Source: Phlegmacium glaucopus (lineage: Eukaryota > Basidiomycota > Agaricomycetes > Agaricales > Cortinariaceae). From it: DNA of 64,000 bases. This document shows positions 11,230 to 21,395 of the stretch, one piece after another. The notes below the pieces were generated by a model. That model worked only from the letters and a program-made list of their open reading frames with translations, was not told where the DNA came from and did not search any database. Location of the stretch: NCBI GenBank assembly GCA_015039465.1, contig MU130363.1, forward strand, positions 225,672 through 289,671, written 5' to 3'. Positions within the stretch are counted from its first letter, which is position 1; each line of letters opens with the position of its first letter. A program made the translations under genes and the position numbers.

Positions 11230-12618
11230 TTACCATCCTCCAAAACCTCCACTTGGACACCTTTTCCCAGTTAGCACAAAAATGAAAGTAGCTCCCCATA
11301 TTAGGAGACCTGCTACATCCACCATTGTCATCTTCTTTAACCAAGCACGAGCAGCAAGCCATTGTTCTTCCATAGCTAGACCTTCGAATAGCCCACGTCT
11401 CTTCCTCTGATTCCGCTTCTTCTTCTTCTTCGACGATACCTTGCCCCCTTCATCCAAACCATCGTCATCTTCTGAATCCTCACTTTCAGAAATATCAGGA
11501 TTTTTGAAAGCTGTAGGATCAACGATGAGATTGATTTGCAAATCTCCTTCTCTTCTGGAATTTGCTCCAGGCTTGCCTTTACCCGTCTTGGGCTTTTTGG
11601 GTTTCTTTCCACCTGGACCATTAAGAGGCAACACCATCATCCCTGAAGCGCCTAGAGGGTGCTTTGAAGATGATGGTTTCTTGCGGATGCAGCATGGATG
11701 AATGACAAAGAGGTAGAGAAGGATGAGAACGGTGATGACGGAAATAATGTATAGGACATATGCGGGTGGTTTATTGGCAGGTGGTGGCGTATCTTTGGGA
11801 TCCGAAGCTTTGATTGCCTGAGAAGAGAGAATGTTAGAGAGGAGAGGAGAAGAAGAGAGGAAACTGACCACAGCTGCATAAATAGAAGGTACGGCAGCAG
11901 TCAAAGCCAACAGAATCTGAAAAGCCCTTATAAATATGCGTTTGTTAGGACCAACAGTCACCAGTCGTCCTTGGTCGTCGACGGTACCCACGACGGGCTT
12001 GCCATTTTGATCGACTAGTGGATCATCCTCCTTCGTTCCCTTTTCCCCAAACTCTTTCTCTAGCATACGAATCCTCTCCTCCTTGAGCGCAGGCTCAAGT
12101 GGAGGTTCGTATTGAGGGGATTCGTTACTCCATGGTAGTATATCCCGGGTAGAATTATTATGGGCTGGAGAATAAAGAGGAGGAGAACGAGTATCTGGAT
12201 CATGAATGTATCCTGGATCAAATACTGATTTCTTGTTCAGACACAAAGAGGAAGGTGGAATTGGTGTATAAATGTCTGCATCCGGATCGATGGTAGGGTT
12301 TGAGTGAATGTTATTGCTATACCAGCCCTGGGACCATTTTGGGAAATGAGAGATGTCGATTTCTTCTGACGGTGATTGCTCGACACGATGAGGAGATGGA
12401 CGAGTTCGAGTTCGAGAGGAGGTAGCAAGAGAAGGGCTATTTTGTAGAGAAAAAGGTCGAGTGTGGGCAGTGAGGTATGTATTGCTGGAAGATTCAAGAG
12501 AAGGACTTTGTTGTGTGTAACGAGCAAGAGACCTGGCATAATCTGCAAGGTCAAGAGCCTCAATTGATGCATCAGAGGGCTCTCGTCGTCCCCATGGTCG
12601 ACGATCAGAATACATCAA
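11230..12618 (-). CDS. Conserved fungal membrane protein, unknown function
   Basis: The open frame codes 462 residues without splicing. A perfect in-frame 51-nt intron (11818-11868, GTCAGT...CTCAG) probably reduces it to 445. The N-terminal 220 residues are Ser/Pro-rich and disordered. They are followed by an acidic/basic stretch with a V-D-D-Q-G-R-L-V-T-V-G pattern, a first membrane segment (FQILLALTAAVPSIYAAV), a second (YVLYIISVITVLILLYLFVI), then a Lys-rich cytoplasmic or nuclear-type loop with an acidic SESEDSEDDDG tract and a KKKKKRNQRKRR cluster. A third membrane segment (VAGLLIWGATFIFVLTG) lies near the C-terminus. I do not recognise the family. It shares a 44-bp divergent promoter with the phosducin-like gene. 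Confidence 0.8.
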   Translation of the reverse strand: MMYSDRRPWGRREPSDASIEALDLADYARSLARYTQQSPSLESSSNTYLTAHTRPFSLQNSPSLATSSRTRTRPSPHRVEQSPSEEIDISHFPKWSQGWYSNNIHSNPTIDPDADIYTPIPPSSLCLNKKSVFDPGYIHDPDTRSPPLYSPAHNNSTRDILPWSNESPQYEPPLEPALKEERIRMLEKEFGEKGTKEDDPLVDQNGKPVVGTVDDQGRLVTVGPNKRIFIRAFQILLALTAAVPSIYAAVVSFLSSSPLLSNILSSQAIKASDPKDTPPPANKPPAYVLYIISVITVLILLYLFVIHPCCIRKKPSSSKHPLGASGMMVLPLNGPGGKKPKKPKTGKGKPGANSRREGDLQINLIVDPTAFKNPDISESEDSEDDDGLDEGGKVSSKKKKKRNQRKRRGLFEGLAMEEQWLAARAWLKKMTMVDVAGLLIWGATFIFVLTGKRCPSGGFGGW

Positions 12619-12662
12619 GAGCCTATATCCTAATTAGGATTCGTGTCCTTTATCAACAACTC
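12619..12662. promoter_or_regulatory. 44-bp divergent promoter with CArG-type palindrome
   Basis: The start codons of two divergent genes are 44 bp apart. In the middle, 12628-12639 is a perfect 12-bp palindrome, TCCTAATTAGGA, whose core CCTAATTAGG fits the MADS-box (SRF-type CArG) consensus CC(A/T)6GG. Whether a MADS-box factor binds here is inference. Confidence 0.55.
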
Positions 12663-13904
12663 ATGGTCAGTCCAAAAACAACCCCTTTTATACAAAAAAG
12701 GCTCATCATATTATTCCCAGTATGCAGATATTGAAGCTCTCGTTCTGTCTGGAGAGTTGTTCAACAGGACATCCCGTTCATCATCGCCGTCACGGTCGGC
12801 TTCACCAGATCATGATCCCGGCTGGCACGACGATGATCTCGTGTCCGAGGAACAAAAATATCAAGAAAAGGATCTCGACTACGATTCAGATACGGCTAGA
12901 CGCGATATTATAAAAGCCCAACAAAATGCTCAATCAGATTCTATTGGAATGGGTCCTGGAAGGACAGGTGTGAAAGGTGTTATTAGGGATCGAGATGAAG
13001 CGGTTGAGATGCGTAGGGAGAAGAAAGCGAGGGAGGTAGAGGAAGTAAGGAAAAAAATGGAGGCTAGCAGTCTAGGCGCTAAGACGTTCCTGCAAGTCGA
13101 ACGCGAACGGGCTGCTAAAGGGGAAAAGGTAGATGCGTTGGTGATGAAAGAGCTGGAAAAGGAAGAAAGCAAGCGGGATGTCTTTGGACGGAAGAGAGAA
13201 GGTAAATTTGGGCATCTAAGGGAAGTGGGTATCAAAGGTTTCTTGGGAGCTGTAGAAAATGAAGATAAAACAGTTTGGGTAGTAGTACACCTTTACGACC
13301 CAGTCAGCCATTATCACTCTATCTCGCATTCTCGCCTGACTGACCCCCTCTCTAGTCATTAGAACGCTGCTACACTGTTGACGAAACATTGGCACGTCTC
13401 GCACGATCCTTTCCAGACACAAAGTTCCTTAGAGCAAAAGCTTCTGCCCTAGGCTTCGCCACAACAAAATCATGCGGTAGTAATTCACGCAAATTTGGAA
13501 CACCTCTAAAACCACTAAAAGAAGAAGATGACGATGACGATTTAGATGAGAAAGACAAATATGAAGATGGAGACGCAGACGGAGACGAATTCGACTCAGA
13601 TGATGTTGACCTTGACATGCTTCCCACCATGCTCGTTTATCTCAATGGAGAACTAGTGCACAACTGGGTCCGCGTCGATTGGGAAGCAGGTCAAGCAGGT
13701 ATCGAAGAATTACTCGACAAGTTAGGCTCTTCCTTGGTTTTTAATTTTTACCTTGATACTTATCACACCTTTTTTAGACACCATATCCTACCACACGTCT
13801 CCTCTTCTTCTTCTCATCAGGATAACCTTGGATTACCCAGTGACGATGATGACTTTGATTTGATGTGGAGTGATGAAGAAGATGTTTTACACATCTACCC
13901 ATGA
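12663..13904 (+). CDS. Phosducin-like protein (thioredoxin fold)
   Basis: Phosducin-like proteins assist the CCT chaperonin in folding G-beta, actin or tubulin. Exons: 12663-12665 (the ATG only), 12721-13302, 13356-13720, 13778-13904; 358 residues. The first intron begins immediately after the ATG, giving the start MYADIEALVLSGELF. An N-terminal helical, charged half contains an RREKKAREVEEVRKKME coiled segment. The thioredoxin-like half carries VWVVVHLYDP, LARLARSFPDTKFLRAKASA, and MLPTMLVYLNGELVHNWVRV, the family's usual blocks. A low-complexity acidic insert (EEDDDDDLDEKD) interrupts the thioredoxin fold, and the C-terminus is acidic. I cannot tell PLP1 from PLP2 class confidently. Divergent from the membrane-protein gene at 11230-12618. 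Confidence 0.88.
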
Positions 13905-14346
13905 ACAATATTTTTTGTACACATAGATTTGTTATATGTAAAAGTAGTTGCTGTCCGTATGATACCGTTATACAATTTGTTGGCCTGTTATAAATGTATC
14001 TGATTAGTTGTGGGCTCAGTGTTTTCTACTAGGAAATTGCCATTCCTCTGATATATAATTATCAGAATTGTACCTCCGTTATTTATCTACTGGGAAACGA
14101 ATCATCGGACACAAGTATACATTTCACAGCTGGAAGAGACTTATTGTTGCAATGGCAAGCAACCAAGATTTTTCAACAAAGAACACTCAGTGATGACTGA
14201 AGAGAAAATAGTTTGTTAGTATGACACTGCGATCGCTCTTCATTGCCTAAAAGTGAGGTCAGGGCATCAATGATGATACATATTGGCTCTTGATAGAAGG
14301 GAGACGGGGTCAAATATCGTCGTTTATTGGTACGATTAAGCAATGA
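13905..14346. other. Intergenic between convergent genes
   Basis: 442 bp between the phosducin-like 3' end and the PRE2 3' end, AT-rich, no gene seen. Both transcripts must terminate here. Confidence 0.6.
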
Positions 14347-15571
14347 TCATGCGGACACCGGCGCATCGGAAGAAGAACGGCCCGCGACACGAATATCATA
14401 ACCATAACCACCACGCGGTGCGCCAGGAACATTTCCAGGACCATCGTAGTGCAGTGTGGAGATATCGTAGTTGCCTGACAAAAAGAAAACTGTGAGATAC
14501 GCCAGTTGTTTTTAAAAATAGAACGTTACCAATAAATTTCCAGCCATCTTCCTTGACATGATACAAGTTGCAAGTGTTTCCTGAGAACGCATCACGATGA
14601 CCAGCAGCATAGATACTACGTCTACCTAATTCTTGGGCTTCTTCGTCTGTCAAATTCCAGTGGTAACCTTGATCAAGCACACCGTAGGCAAAGGTACTTC
14701 CTGAACCAACGGAGAAAAGGTCGCCTTTGAGGCGTGTACCATCTGAGTCAACGTAGAACACTGATGGACCCGTCTTGTCCCACCCACAGATCATCGTACC
14801 CTGGACCACTATGTTAAAAGGGGGGCAAAAAACCCCGAAAAAAGTCGTCACGTACCATGCTCAACCCCATCCCTTTGTAGCTATATACAAGGTTACTCAA
14901 GTATTTGCTGGCCGCAGATACTGATATACGTTCGCGATTTCGGAGTTCATGCAAACGGCAATGGATTCCAAGGTATGTCTCCCAATATTGACAGTCGGCT
15001 TAGAGAATAAATGTCGTCTATAACATAAAAAAATTCCAATGGCAGTAAGCAACTTACCAGCACCACCAGCCATCGTTCCCAGAAGGTAGGGATTGATTTC
15101 GATAACCTTCTTCACGGTTCCCGATGCTGAAATACTTTCTCAGATTCAAGTTGAAGGGCCTAAACACAATTCGTATTTTTTTACCAATATAGCTCCCTGC
15201 CGTCGCTCTGGAATCGACGGCGACAATTACACCACCTTGGAATCTGAAAGCAAGAGTTGTAGTACCGTGCTGAATTTTGATCCTGCAACTGGGATCGGCG
15301 TGGTCATCTGTATGTAATCTCAGGAAAGCTGTGGGCTGAAATTTTGAAATAGTCGTTGAGTTCGAGTAATTGAAAGGATAAGGTCTCCAAGGCTTACATC
15401 TGGCACATCAGGAACAGCAAATGTAGGTGGGCCATTGGCGAGGTTCCCGAAACCTGCTTGCGAACCCCATGCAGCGTCTGAAAATTCTTCGTCTTCATCT
15501 GCAAGACGCTGGGCTCTGCGTAGCTGACTGGTCGGATTTGTTGTTGAAAACCGTTCTACAAAACTGTTCAT
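14347..15571 (-). CDS. PRE2: 20S proteasome subunit beta5 (chymotrypsin-like)
   Basis: N-terminal-nucleophile protease subunit of the 20S core, responsible for chymotrypsin-like cleavage. Exons (minus): 15398-15571, 15185-15335, 15058-15126, 14856-14998, 14530-14800, 14347-14474; 311 residues. A propeptide of about 85 residues ends at [13 protein letters not shown], where autocleavage would expose the catalytic Thr. Conserved blocks follow: [13 protein letters not shown], the catalytic-Lys region [41 protein letters not shown] and [14 protein letters not shown]. The Arg/Ala following DS and the AGGAADC segment match beta5 rather than beta1 or beta2. The alternative upstream in-frame ATG at 15598 would add nine residues. 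Confidence 0.95.
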
Positions 15572-16096
15572 GATGAAGGGATTATGAAGTGATCTCAAGC
15601 TGACGCGGCTCGCGTTGTTGCGCGTTCAGTTAGGGTTTATTTGGCAAAAGGTCATATAGACAACAATGGGATCTGGCGGACCGTAACTGGATTTTCTTGT
15701 ATCATGCAGAATGCCCCGAAGTTTTGCGGGCGACTATTCAAGTCCTTAAATCAGACCCCCAGTATTCTGGGGTTTTCAAGTGAATGTATTATAAGTTCGA
15801 GGGACGCGTGTGACGAAAATTGGAATATTTTGAAATGCGCCACCTTCTTTTTGCTTTCTAACCATTATGTCCTAAGAGTCTCTATCTAAATTGATTTCCA
15901 CTTCTCATTTTTATATTTCATCGCAGTGCAGCACTAATAGCTTCCGGTCCAGTTACCCGCAGCGTTTTCAACCGACTACGCAAAGCCGCTCGAGGCATTA
16001 TTTCTTCCTTGAACCAGGACTACTATTCGCAATACACGAGGGCGGAGGCGACTGGGTATCCACACTCATAACGGCTGAAGCGCTTAAGTCTGGGTG
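15572..16096. other. Intergenic 5' of PRE2
   Basis: 525 bp upstream of the minus-strand PRE2. It contains one ACGCGT hexamer at 15804-15809 and no clear TATA box. No gene is supported. Confidence 0.5.
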
Positions 16097-16518
16097 TCAC
16101 GAATGGATTGAAACATGGGTTATTGGACCGTCGATACTCATCAGATCCATATTGGTCTCCATATCTCCCATGACGCTTCTGCCGGAGGATTCCATATCTA
16201 CATCGATATCATAGACGGTAGAGTGCCCTGTTCTCCTTTGTCGACTTCTCGCGGATCTGAATTCACCACTGTGGAATTGACCTGGAGCCGCCTTCTGCTT
16301 TGCCTGATGTTTATCCACAACCCTGCTTACCGCCAACCATCGCTTGCCATCCCAACTTACCAAGGACACGAGTACGTTTCGGAGATGGCAACTTACGGCT
16401 AGCAGAGAGCGATTGCGGAACTGCGATATCCAGGAGATTATGCGACAAAGACAGCGTTCCTTGTATGACAATGAGATGACTGTGTTGCCACTGGTGGTGA
16501 GAGCATGTACGGCATCAT
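16097..16518 (-). CDS. Possible small gene, Asp/Met/Ser-rich (structure uncertain)
   Basis: A minus-strand reading from an ATG at 16518 (MMPYMLSPPVATQS...) to a stop at 16097 shows coding-like ends: PSPKRTRVLG and, near the C-terminus, STVYDIDVDMESSGRSVMGD and MDLMSIDGPITHVS. Joining them needs one or two introns whose junctions I could not fix with certainty (one candidate is a GTAAGT donor near 16363 and an acceptor in a TCCAG near 16286). No family is recognised. It could be a short disordered regulatory protein or chance. Confidence 0.3.
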
Positions 16519-17174
16519 TGTGAATGGACGAAATTTGAGTAAGTGTCGTTCCTTGTTACACCGCGTTGGGTTCACGACCTAAATATGATAATCAGAAAGG
16601 GTGGCGTAGTCGAAACAAAAATTGAAGAATGGGGAGGCGTCAATCAATGCACAGAGAATTTGAAGGGAGGTGGGGAGATATTAAATTTAATGAGAACAGA
16701 TGGGTTGGAATAGGTGTGTATTTTATATACTACCGCGCATCATACCCACTCAGAGAGTCCCTTTCTGTTCTCGAGTAGCTGAGAGTAACAGCAGACAAAG
16801 CGGAAGCAGAATCCACTTGGTGGAGAGAAGAATTCCAACCCACCTGAATTTAATGATAATACATTGAAGTTATCGCCTTGGGTCTGCGTCACTGGAATAC
16901 CTGGCATATATATATCATCAACTTTTTTTAGGTGACGTGAGATTGTGCCTTTTGACCTTCGGCCAACCATACCCTCCTGGCAATTCATGACATTTCATCG
17001 GAATGGACATTCCGTAAATCACCTGACATCAGATAATTATCACTTCTGTCATGAAATACCAATAACCACGTTCCGCAGACGCTCGTCATAAACACAGTAT
17101 AAACGCCCGAGCTCTCGTCTAATCGTCTTCATTGGATCACAGCAATTCCCTCATTATCTTCACCCTCTTGTGCC
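16519..17174. other. Intergenic with TATA box of the WD40-kinase gene
   Basis: 656 bp. A TATAAA at 17098-17103 lies 72 bp upstream of the ATG at 17175 and is preceded by GC-rich sequence, a plausible core promoter. No other gene is supported. Confidence 0.5.
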
Positions 17175-19364
17175 ATGGCAAATGCATCCAAATACGTTTT
17201 CGTCGAGACAAAGTCCAGCTGGTCCATTGGGTTATCCCACTCCTCCCTTGCCTTCTCATCAGACGGAACGACTATAGCTGGAACAAGGGCCGTGAAGAGC
17301 CCAAACTACAGTAAGGGCAGAGTCGACTTCTGGGACACAGCCACTGGCACCATTACCTCGTCATTTATCGACTGGTCATTTGTTGCCTTTTCACCAACTG
17401 ACCCGGACATGGCCGCCATCGTTGGATCGAATCGCATCCAAATGGTGAAACGGAATTCACCCGGAGGAAAGAAGTGGCGCCCACAGGGAATAAGTGTTAA
17501 AATTTCTAACGCCGTGATGTGTACTTTCAGATCTGACGGCAAGATGATTACCGTTCCAGGCCCTAGTGGACGTCTTTATGAATACAACCTGGTTACCACT
17601 GTGCAGAATTACACTGATACCTCTGCTTTCGAGGCAACAAGTGTCGCCTACTGTCCGATTGAACGCAACTTACTCATTGTTGGTCGCGACCATGGAAAAC
17701 TTACAATCGAATCATACACTGGTAAGGGCAGCTCTGAGGTGCATTGTCAACTCACCTCAGTCGGGCTCGTAAAGATTTCTGCTTGCGCATGGTCGCAGGA
17801 CGGAAAATGGATTGCGACGGGCGACGATGTTGGTGGTGTCCGTCTTTGGGATGCAAGTGTCACGACTAGCGTCTTACTCGAGAGGCTACTGCCTCATGAT
17901 CAATCCAGCCCCATCATTTCCCTTATCTTTGTACCGGACAGCACTGCACTCATGATTGTTTGTGGTGACTATCTTAATGTGTGGGATATTGCTCGAGGTG
18001 TATATGTCACCAACATTGGGTTGCCGGTTATGGCGAAGAACGTAGTGTTGGATGGTCCTCGGAATCGTGTTGCCGTGGCCGTTGACGACAAGATCTCTTT
18101 ATATGAGCTCAAGCTACCCCAGCAGACGCTATCGGTCCAAACGCTATCGGCCCAAACGCTATCGGCCCAAACGCAACCGGGCCAAACGCAACCGGGCCAG
18201 CAGGAGCCACCCCACCACAATCGCCAGACGAAAGGAAAACCTTCGATCCCGTCCGAACTTGATATCACCAATAACGTCGTGAAATCCAAACCAGACCCTT
18301 CCGTTAGCATCTACTTCGATATCCACCGTGGTGTATGGAATCTCGACACACCACGCGTTTTCCAGCACATCGTCACGATCAAGGCAGTACGTTCCGGCTT
18401 TAATCCACGCAGCAAGGCACAAGAAAGGCAGGATTTTGAAGATGTAAGTAAATTCCAACTTTTATGCCCTTAATATATTTATTCACGGTATTTTTTTACC
18501 AAGCTACTCACCAAGTGTCTAACTAGGTGGTGGAACTTGTCACACGATAACCTCGTTCCGTTATTGGGGATTAGTATGGACTTTGGCAGATTTCCTGCAG
18601 TAGTCACATCGTGGATGCCAAACGGTACGTATGAACTTGCAGTCTATCATTCCGAAACGTGCTCATCTGCAATAGGTCTTCTAAGTGAATACATCACATC
18701 GGATGTAAAGTACGACAAGATGCAACTGGTCATTGGCGTAGCCAGAGGTGTTGCGTACCTTCACTGTGAGTCATGTCTTTTTCTTCTACTACTGGGCACT
18801 TATATGCCCCTCCTCAGCAAAAGGCATTATTCATTCGGATATACGAGCAGTATGTTCATTCAAGCTTCTCAATTTTAGGGACGAAATTTGAAATCAAAGC
18901 TAGTCAAGTGTTTTGGTTGATGACCTCGGAAACGCACGTCTAGCTGATCCTGGCCTACTTTCCGTTCTCACCAATAGCCCTTTGATGTTGAGCGGGACAA
19001 TGAATGTACCATACTACCGCTGGATGGCACCAGAGTTGTTAGGAGATTCATCCCCGAAAACTACTTTCGCGACAGATGTGTATTCTGTTGTGATGACTTC
19101 CTTGGTATTTATTCCCAAATTCAACTTGGGAAGTCCTTTTAGATTGTTAATAGTAGGAAATAGGAAATCTTCACTGCGTCCCATCCGTTTGAAGGTGTTA
19201 ACGACGCTCTAGTTCCTGGCCAGGTTCTTCAGAAGCGCCGCCCCGATAGGCCCCAAGACGTTGGGAATGTGCTCTGGTCTTTGTGGAAAGATGGATGGAA
19301 CCAGAACCCCGCAAAACGTCCGGACATGGCAAGCTACGTGGGGCGCTTGGATCAATTGGTGTAA
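17175..19364 (+). CDS. WD40 beta-propeller fused to TKL-type (pseudo)kinase
   Basis: Exons: 17175-18443, 18516-18624, 18676-18765, 18818-18849, 18904-19104, 19164-19364; 633 residues. Residues 1-310 hold WD40-like blades (GRVDFWD, GGVRLWD, LNVWDIARG). A five-residue repeat linker follows (residues about 317-341), then a kinase domain. In the kinase: beta3 VTIKAVRSGF (Lys present), WWNLSHDNLVPLLGISMDFG, ARGVAYLHSKGIIHSDIRASSVLV, NARLADPGL, YRWMAPELL and a normal C-lobe ending RPDMASYVGRLDQLV. The catalytic loop reads HSDIRASS, so the Mg-binding Asn is Ser, and DFG reads DPG. The usual agaric TKL C-lobe is otherwise intact, so this may be a weak kinase or pseudokinase coupled to a propeller. 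The 18444-18515 intron uses the CACCAAG acceptor. Confidence 0.82.
18123..18197 (+). repeat. Coding minisatellite, five 15-bp units
   Basis: Five tandem 15-bp units inside the WD40-kinase gene encode QTLSV, QTLSA, QTLSA, QTQPG, QTQPG. Units 2-3 are identical, as are units 4-5, pointing to recent unit duplication. The repeat forms the linker between propeller and kinase. Confidence 0.85.
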
Positions 19365-19935
19365 ACGGTGTTTCATTACGTTCCCAAAACTCTGAGTCGT
19401 TCTTGCGAAATTGCTGTGTTCCAAAGTCTGCGTTTCCTTTCATCATAGCTAATTACTTACAGGAGTGGTTTACTTCCCACCATGCTTCCGTATTATCTTT
19501 ATCTCCAGGAAAGCAGTTAACGACATCCAAAAAGAACTTGAAAGGATATAACACGACGCCATCAGCATGGAATTTGTTCAGCGCCGGAAATTTCGAAATT
19601 CGGACATGGTAATATGTAACACACTAATTTTCATTTTGCAAGTATTTATGCCATACGATACCTTCCTTCAAACTAAATTTAAATTTTCTTTAAACTTAAA
19701 ACTATTGTATATGTAGAGCAAACGAGCGCTCTCTAACGGCGGTGGCTGCACAACCGACCGTTTCCTAAGCCCATACCGTAAAATATTTTTAAAGCTTAGA
19801 ATATATTCATTTATATGTATCTCTACTGATGTGGGAAGTTTGGGACACTCAATATAGCGGGGTAGGAATCAAAGATGATAGAGCTTTCGGCCCTCGGGTA
19901 GATAAAGCAGATAACAGCCCAGCGGTATCTTATAG
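19365..19935. other. Intergenic between convergent genes
   Basis: 571 bp between the WD40-kinase stop and the cyclotransferase stop. AT-rich after 19620. No gene is recognised. Confidence 0.5.
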
Positions 19936-20457
19936 CTAGTCATCTAGTTCTGGTATAAATGGCCGTAGGTATTTCTCGATATAGTCAGCTGGTATTCCTT
20001 CCTTCAAAGCATCTATAATCCCCATATTCATCCGATAGATATATTCTTTCACAGGCTCGCTCTCCGTTTTCCTCTCCATATCAACGTAGATGAGGGATTT
20101 CACTGAGCGCCTATTGCTTACATCGCCCTTGGCAACCAAGTCGACAGGGAAATATAATTTCTCATAGGTCGAACCTTCATAATTGTCGAGGGAACTCTCG
20201 TCTTTGGCCGTAAGTTGGAATACGAGGCCATAAACGATATCCCCTGGGGAGGAAATTATATTCGCATATCCGCGATCATTGATAATCCATCGCCTGTCCA
20301 TGCGTTCTAGGTTTTTTGGCTCTCTGGTTTTATAAGTACAAACTCACCAGTCCGACAAAGATGCAAAGCCGATATATTTGCTTTCAGGACAACGGCGTTT
20401 CATCTGGTTGAGCCAGAGGTTACTTCCATACCCAAGGTAGACAGTTTTGTCGGCCAT
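19936..20457 (-). CDS. Gamma-glutamylcyclotransferase-like protein
   Basis: Two exons (20348-20457 and 19936-20293) give 155 residues, typical for the GGCT/AIG2-like fold. The family forms 5-oxoproline from gamma-glutamyl amino acids. Near the start, YLGYGSNL is the substrate-loop signature, followed by CPESKYIGFASLSDW, RWIINDRGYANI and SSPGDIVYGLVF; LDNYEGSTYEK contains the region of the catalytic Glu. The exon junction falls between DW and RWII with the acceptor in TGGACAG. It diverges from SNU13 across 203 bp. Substrate specificity cannot be told from sequence. Confidence 0.85.
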
Positions 20458-20660
20458 GGAAGTGATAATGGTTATCAGGAAAAGATATGGACATGATCAA
20501 TGAATCATGAGAGTTTAATACAACTGCTTCCGTTTCTCAAATAATGCATTATTACATAATACAATCTTCAACATGTGCAACTTTTTTTTTAACTCTAATC
20601 AATTACTCGACCAAGGATCTACCGTGAGGTCACCTGAATTTCCGTATTCAAAAAAACATA

Positions 20661-21213
20661 ATGGCAGACGCAACCAACGGAAGGGCATGGCCTCGTGCAG
20701 ACGCTAATCTGACCAACTCTGTGAGTTTTTCAAATTGAACAGCGCAAATCTCAACGAACCCTTATTCATTGCTATTCAAACAGATTTTAGAGCTTGTACA
20801 ACAAGCTAGTCAGTACAAGCAACTGAAAAAAGGCGCCAACGAAGGTATTTACACTATATTTTCGACGACATGATCAGCAATTGAACTCGCGATTACAGCC
20901 ACCAAGACACTCAACCGTGGTATCGCAGAATTTATAATTTTGACAGCAGATACTGAGCCTCTTGAGATCTTGCTCCATCTACCCCTTCTCTGCGAGGAAA
21001 AGGTAAATAAATTTGAGTAATTATTTTTTTCCGTCGTGCTCAATCAGCTCTTAGAACGTACCTTATATCTTCTTGGATTCCAAGGCGGCCCTCGGCCGTG
21101 CCTGCAACGTATCCAGGCCTGTTATTTCAGCCAGTGTTACGACTGGTGAATCAAAGGAGCTCTCAAGTCAGATTACCACTATCAAAAACGCTATAGAAAA
21201 GTTAATGTACTAG
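20661..21213 (+). CDS. SNU13: Snu13 / 15.5K L7Ae-family RNP protein
   Basis: Binds kink-turns in U4 snRNA and box C/D snoRNAs, nucleating U4/U6.U5 tri-snRNP and snoRNP assembly. Exons: 20661-20720, 20784-20844, 20899-21002, 21055-21213; 127 residues, the family's normal size. L7Ae signature blocks are [35 protein letters not shown] and [24 protein letters not shown]. The last exon starts at AACGTACC, after a TTAG acceptor. The tail [13 protein letters not shown] is typical. The 182 bp to UBC9 downstream are the only spacer in this compact block. Confidence 0.95.
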
Positions 21214-21395
21214 GCTTATGGTTGTGTCTCTCGAGTCTTATTGAAAACTATGTGACGTTCTTGCGCATCTGAGAGCAATCTTTGAACATTGAGTGAGGAT
21301 GCTGACTCAGCTATAACGAAGGCAGGGACAAAACAGACCAGCCTCGAGCTTCTTTCTCTTTCTTGCTACATACCACTCTACCACATATCATTACT

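Noticed and set aside
18444..18515. Apparent broken frame before the kinase domain of the WD40-kinase gene
   Set aside because: The upstream CACCAAG acceptor (not the later ACTAG) restores CLTRWWNLSHDN in frame, and total exon length is a multiple of three.
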